A stretch of DNA of 64,000 nt, taken from contig NC_058149.1 of NCBI RefSeq assembly GCF_011075055.1, forward strand, positions 12,778,449 through 12,842,448. The letters are read 5' to 3'. Position 1 is the stretch's first letter. Each line of letters begins with the position of its first letter. Below the pieces are notes generated by a model that was not told where the DNA came from, did no database searches, and was given only the letters and a program-made list of their open reading frames with translations. This document shows, one piece after another, positions 58,402 to 64,000 of the stretch. This DNA comes from Mangifera indica. Taxonomy: Eukaryota > Streptophyta > Magnoliopsida > Sapindales > Anacardiaceae. The position numbers were made by a program, and so were the translations under genes.

Positions 58402-59812
58402 TCAATATTGGTTAATAACACTTTGATTCAATCCTTGTGGCTTAATGTCAGCATATGAAGAATCATCTAGATTTGGATACCAACTGAAGGGTGCTTGATG
58501 ATAATGATGATCATCACCAGTTTTCTCTTGAAACCAAAACCCATTGCCCACAAACTCATGAGGAACTCCAAAGCTGAAATCCACAAAACCTCCGTTGTCC
58601 ATGGCAAGGGAGTTATTTGATTCTGAAACACTTGAACCCTCTTGAGAGGATGTAACAATGGGACTGTTCTTTAAGTTTGTGCCACCCAACTCTGAGAGAG
58701 GAAACTGATGTTGATTTGGGTCTAAACTTATGGCTTGTGTGTTGACAGAAAGTCCATAGCCATTATCAGCTAAAATTGGTAATAGTGATGAAGAAAACTG
58801 ACTTTGTGAAGCTGAAAATTGGGTATCATAGGGTTCAGATTTTGCAGCGGATGACAGTGAAGGTGTTGAGTCAAGAAAAGTAGATGGATTGCTAGTTGGG
58901 AACTTGTTAGTCTTGTCTTCGATGAGGCCTATTTTTCCTGCAAGTATCTTTTTCTTTAGCTTGGTGTTCCAATAATTTTTCACATCATTGTCTGTTCTTC
59001 CAGGCAGGTGAGAAGCTATGATCGACCACCTGCCAAAAATCACAAGTGGGGTGTAATTATTAGTTGAAAAATCAAACTCTATATCTCTATAAACATATAA
59101 TTTGACTATAAAGACCTACCTGCTTCCCATTTGACTATAAAGAGTGCATATAATTTGATCTTCATCTGCAGTAAAATTCCCATGTTTGATGTCAGGCCTC
59201 AGGTAATTCAGCCACCGTAAACGGCAACTCTTGCCACATCGTTTAAGGCCTGTGACAGGAAAAAAGATTAGGATGAGAATGAAGTGAAAACTGGAAACCA
59301 TAAAGCAAGAAGACAAACTCCAGTAGCCTGTCTACATTTCTTATAAAAATCAATGCATAGTACAAATTCAAAAAGCAAAGAAATAACTTTTCAGTCCTTG
59401 TACAAATTAACAGAAAAGCTGCAACAATCTGTTAAAACTTTAAGGGAAAATGGTAAAGGAAAAAATATGAAAAACACTGGCTCGCCTTCTTCTTCCATTG
59501 TCGAGTTGTGAAAAATTAAAGAAACTAGGCTCAGCCTAGCTAACTCACCGAACCTTTCATCAGATATATATAGAAACACAAATAAAGGAAGAATGACAAT
59601 AATTTTCTGCCAAACAACAATTAAAAAAAAAATTCATTTCTTTGAGTGAGTGTGTGAGTGAAAGAGAGAAAGTGACCTGCTTTCTGAGGGAAAGCAATCC
59701 AGTTACCACCAGTGCCATGATTCTCAACATAGCTTTTCAGAGTAGCGTCTTCTTCAGGAGACCATGGCCCTCTCTTCACGTTTGCTTTGTCACAGCATGG
59801 AGCTCTTCCCAT
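58402..59812 (-). CDS. R2R3-MYB transcription factor, RAX/MYB36 clade (subgroup 14)
   Basis: DNA-binding regulator. Three exons, 59677-59812, 59120-59249 and 58402-59029, join to 297 aa with the standard R2R3-MYB intron positions. The N-terminus [20 protein letters not shown] opens R2 (about 13-66), with the extra Gly of this clade (HGTGGNW) and [21 protein letters not shown]3 (about 67-117) has [18 protein letters not shown] and [20 protein letters not shown]. Relatives in this clade control axillary meristems (RAX1-3) or Casparian strip formation (MYB36); I cannot choose between these roles. The C-terminal region is Ser-rich and acidic with no repeat. NWIAF replaces the more usual NWIAL in R2. 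An upstream in-frame start at 59845 is not ATG, so the start is 59812. Confidence 0.94.
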
Positions 59813-59929
59813 GGCGGCTCTTGCTTGCTTCAAAATTACACACACAAACCCACAAAGACAATCAAAACACGCAAGGTTTCAATGAAATATATAAAAACAA
59901 AAACAAAGCGCACTTGGTCTGGTGAAGGG

Positions 59930-59941
59930 TTTATATATTAA
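59930..59941 (-). promoter_or_regulatory. TATA box of the MYB gene
   Basis: On the minus strand TAATATATAAAC lies about 120 bp upstream of the MYB ATG, giving a leader of about 90 nt. Confidence 0.6.
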
Positions 59942-59949
59942 TGGCGCCC

Positions 59950-62900
59950 TTGTGAGCTTGACTTTCTCTGACCTCTTTTCTATCTAAAACTCAAACTACG
60001 TGAAAGATAGTGGGACCTGGTCAACAAATCACACCACGTCATGTATTGACTTATTGTTGATCAGATTATAAAATTCACATAATCCAAAAGTATGCTAATC
60101 AGACGGCTCAAATACCTCGGATCAAGTTATTGGCCTTTTTCATGAGGAAGGTCCAAATTTGATGTCTCCGTTCAAGCATGACTAAGTGGACACTAAGGTT
60201 TATAAGGCCCCTTTTCTTAATAATGGTTAGAAAATATGTTGTTCAATTAGCAGCCGGTGGTGATGCTAATCTTATGCTTCCAATAGTACCAACCAAAACG
60301 TACGCTTCTCTTCTAACCACCATTGAGTTTTAAAAGATAAAGTAATTGAAAATCTGTCATCATTAATTAAAAATCTAATGAATTTATAGATCTTTCACAG
60401 TTAAAATTACTATAATAAAGGTGAATTTAAACTAAATTTGTTCGATTTTAAAAAAGAGTTTTAGTTAAATAAATTTGAAGTAAATTCAAGTTTAACTTTA
60501 AAAGTTAAATTTTTTTAACTTTAACTTAATTTTGAGCGGTATATAATTTGTGAATTTAAAAAAATTTAATATAACTTAATTAAAATAATATTTCTAATTA
60601 ATATGTATTAGTTTTTATTCAGTTATAATATTGAATAGAGCTTAAATTCGAATTTAAATTCGGGTTCAATGTTATTTAAAATCAGGCCGAATTGAACCCG
60701 GCCCAGTAATATATATTTGATAATTTGAGGGAGGACAGGATGAAAAGACAAATGATATGATGTACGTCCGGTTTGTTTTCAAATTATGGTATGGTAGGAT
60801 ACAACTGTCAGCATAACATTATCGTGTTCAATATGAAAAACAGGTCGTATTGACGTGACAATTGGTTCAGTCTATTCTATTTGCTAGCTTTTCCCCATTT
60901 TTGTCACTGCTATTTAACACTGTAATTAACAATAATAATTCTCTTGATTATGTTGTCATTAGAGTATTAATTGTACTTTTTTTTTTTTAACTTGATCATA
61001 AGACTGGCGATGACCCACGTATTTTTTTGTCGTTTTCAAATGCTGTGAAGCTTGCTCGAAATGTTTTTTATGATTTTGGGAATAAAAACCGGAAGGTTCA
61101 CTTGGTCAAAATGGGCCATGGGAATGGAGGTCTGTGTGATCTGTAGGATCATTGAAGGAGTAAATGGAGCTGTGATGTTAGCATTTTTCAGCTGAATGAA
61201 GGTTTTTTTTATGCAAGACTGAAAATTCACATGGAGAGGAAAGTAGAGAGAGTGCCATTTGAAAATGAAATGGCATGCATGCTTGCATGAGCATTGACCA
61301 AGTTTATGGTACAGAAAGTTGGTCCATAAGGGCAGATTGTACAACAAAGGAACGAGATTCCAAGGCTGAGAATGAAGGCTCATACCCATTCTCACAATAT
61401 TTTAAGATTGAATTTTTGACTTATTTAATATAATAATTGTAAATTCAATTATTATATTTAAAATTTTATCTATTTATTAGATTTTATCTTTTTAATGTAA
61501 TCAATTGACTCAGTGTAACCTCAAAAGAATGATTAAACTTAGATAAAATTTTCTCTGGTGGCTGGCTGATGACCCTTGATACCCAAGCAAAAGAAAGGGC
61601 CACCTTCGGGCTTCTTTTCGGTGGTCTCTCTCTTTTTTTGAAACTAAATGATGCAATGTGTCAAGTTTTTCAAAGCTGGAATATGTGAAGAGAAGAGTAG
61701 TGTCTTTATCAGCAGAGTAAAAACTCAAAATGGATACTACTCTCTATCATGCATGAATGTAAATGCAACTCCAATTCTATATATAAATGTTTGGATGATA
61801 ATGATATGCATTTACCCTTTGAAATCAACCCAACTTGCTGCTTCACCAACTTTCAAAGGGATTCAATTTACCCAATATTCTTAACATGGTCAGCTTTTTG
61901 CTTTTTAGGCTGGGTGCAACTTCCCAGAGAAAATGATGTGTATACCTAGTTTTGGATAACGTATTTAGGACTGCATCAGTAATCGAATTAATTATCTTAA
62001 TAATTTATAATTTAATCGATTTAATCAGTTGATTTAATTTATTATCAAATTATAATAAATTTTTTGAATAATATTAAACATTTAACAGATGTTTTAAATA
62101 TACCCATATAAAATTTATTAGAAGCAAATTTGTATAATTATCAATAACAATAAAACATAGACTTATGTGAAACATAAATTTCAATTCATTAAGACAAAAA
62201 AATACTCAAAAAAAAGGATAAAAATTAAAATTAGGGTTAGGGCAATAAGGCTTTGTCAAACTTAGTTTTATCAATTTTGTTTAGTTCACCGGTTTTGACT
62301 GATTTGACCAATTCTTATACCAAACAAATTTTTATTGACAACCAAGTCAGAGTATGCATTGGTTTTCATTTAAATTGGTTGAACTAACTGGGCTAGTTTT
62401 GGGCTAGTTTTGAAAATAGTGGTTTTGAATATTAAATTAAATATTTAGATGACATATTATTATATAATTGAGTGTTATTTTACTATTAACTAAAGAAAAT
62501 ATGAGAGAATCTATAATTGAAAACACAAAACTTGTTTATGCAGAAACGCGTTAAGCTCAACAACCTTCGTACCAACATTTCAGATGAGTGGAAGAAATAT
62601 AAAAACAAAAACTAAACTGATATATGAGATGGGTGAAGCTGCAGTTCATGAGCGGGATTGTAGCTCTCGGTGTAGCAAGAGCAGTGAACCTGGTAGTAGT
62701 GGCAGCTGTGAGCGGAGGAAGAGAAGAGACAGGAACGTTTATGATTAAGAAGAAGATGAAGATGAGTACATTGGAAAGGCCAGTTGCGTGGTGGAAATGG
62801 GCCCAATTATAGCCCAGCACTATTTCTTTTGTTTGGAAGGCCCAAATTATTACCGAATGGTCATTAAAGTTAATCTATGCCAGTAGCGGCAGGGTTGAAC

Positions 62901-64000
62901 TTGATTAGAGCATGTTCGGACTCATAAGAAAGTTTAGTTTGATTTGATTTAACTCAAATTCATTTAATATGAATTTGATTTAGGGGATTCATCTTGTTTG
63001 TTAAATCAAATCGAATACTAGTTAGAGAGAGTTTAACTTTACATGGTGAGTTTAGTGAATGGTTTGATTCGATTCAAATTTAATTTGTGATTCAATTCAA
63101 ATTACATTAAATAATTATTAAAATAATATCGTTTTATCTATTATTTGATAAAATAATATTGTTTTATTAATAAATTATAAATTTGATTTATAAATCTAAG
63201 CCCATATAATTTGAGTAAAAAAATATCAAGTTTTGACTCTATTTATATCCACCCTTAAATGGAGCTTTACAAATCAATAATAATATTTGTTAAAAGAGTA
63301 ATATTATGTGTATTTATTTTTAATATATAATTTTTATATATAAATAAAATATTATTATATAATTAAATATTATTTTATTTTTAATTTAAAATTATTTAAT
63401 TATTTACCATCTATATATAAAAATTATGTACCAAAAATAAAATCTAAATTACATAACAGTATTGATAGAAGAAATGACCCAAAAACAATTGAAGTGACGA
63501 TGCAGGAAACACGGCATTGGAGGTTAATTAGGTTACACCTGGCAGTGCCAGCACAATTTACTAGCAGATATAAACAGTAGAATTTAGTGCCCTAGGGCCC
63601 CAACCCTGGAGAAAGAGGTTCAGATGGGGGAAAAATTCACCAAAATGAATCATGGAATCCAAAGCGAGTGGAGTGGACAATAATTAACTCAAATTCAATG
63701 AATAAAATTGAGAAGACATGGGACATTAAAGCAGGGAGATAGTGGCTTGAATGTAGCCTTGTTTATCTCAATTCTCAAGTGAAATGTCAAATTGACAGAA
63801 ACGACTGCCCACAGGCCCCATTTTCAGACGTTCTTGGACTAGAATTATTCTTCTTTGTTGAATCATTATCCGGATTCAGGAAACCCATCCAGATTATTTT
63901 TTGAAGCACCAAAAATGTTTTTTCCTCTTTTTCTGCTTGTACTGGTGGTTTAATTGCTAAGAGGAAAAAAACTTATCAGTTTCACGTTTTTCCTATTAAT
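59950..64000. other. Spacer upstream of the MYB gene to the window end
   Basis: No confident gene in 4 kb. The first few hundred bases are probably MYB promoter (CACGTCA at about 60034 and ACGTGAAAG at about 59999 are possible regulatory cores). Family 2 copies are at about 60420-60705 and 62915-63250, a family 1 copy at about 63295-63430. Two less AT-rich islands, 61040-61400 and 62535-62830, hold small frames discussed in the findings. The last 500 bp are also less AT-rich and may belong to a neighbouring gene's flank. Confidence 0.5.
63295..63430. repeat. AT-rich inverted-repeat family 1 (representative copy)
   Basis: Begins AGTAATATTATGTGTATTTA and contains the core TTTTTAATTTAAAATTATTT. 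The same core, in either orientation, occurs near 3580-3660, 15990-16150, 19040-19160, 24710-24800, 32690-32780, 32860-33005, 33175-33330, 38190-38285, 53850-54020 and 58140-58265. The copy at 32860-33005 ends in the inverse terminus ACACATAATATTACT. Confidence 0.65.

Overview
This window is a 64 kb piece of a eudicot plant nuclear chromosome. The evidence is multi-exon genes with GT-AG introns, strongly AT-rich intergenic DNA full of short repeats, and plant-only families (vacuolar processing enzyme, ELF3, arabinogalactan peptide, R2R3-MYB, DUF1639, neprosin-domain protein). The VPE reads very like the Citrus enzyme, so a woody rosid, possibly Sapindales, is my guess; the sequence alone does not prove it. 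I see no rRNA, tRNA, CRISPR or organelle insertion.

Layout: (1) 86-2202, minus, 3' truncated by the window edge: PHAX-type RNA-export adaptor. (2) 3000-6500: repeat-rich spacer with nested inverted-repeat elements. (3) 6648-9790, plus: vacuolar processing enzyme, 9 exons, 492 aa. (4) 10791-14031, minus: CWC21/SRRM2-like splicing factor with an RS/RE-rich tail, convergent with VPE. (5) 16593-23031, plus: DUF1639 protein with a long intron-containing leader. (6) 24162-24365, minus: small GPI-type arabinogalactan peptide. (7) 26722-29617, minus: GT14 (core-2/I-branching type) glycosyltransferase. (8) 33765-36615, minus: DUF866 CxxC zinc-binding protein. (9) 37975-40714, plus: neprosin-family protein. 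(10) 41412-46168, minus: ELF3, a circadian evening-complex scaffold. (11) 47652-52680, minus: EPSIN1-like clathrin adaptor, 11 exons. (12) 55495-55870, minus: dead DREB/ERF gene. (13) 58402-59812, minus: R2R3-MYB of the RAX/MYB36 clade. (14) 59950-64000: spacer with repeats and small unexplained islands.

The genes do not form an operon-like pathway; each is an independent transcription unit. Their order is nevertheless informative: VPE with ELF3, VPE with DUF866, and EPSIN1 with this GT14 type are, as I remember, near neighbours in Arabidopsis, so the block looks like conserved ancestral synteny.

I found no convincing undescribed system. The points most worth checking are a duplicated leader exon and a possible internal promoter in the DUF1639 gene, an ELF3 with no glutamine run at the usual place, a 75-nt coding repeat in the CWC21-like gene, a decayed ERF gene, and several families of short inverted-repeat elements, one nested inside another.
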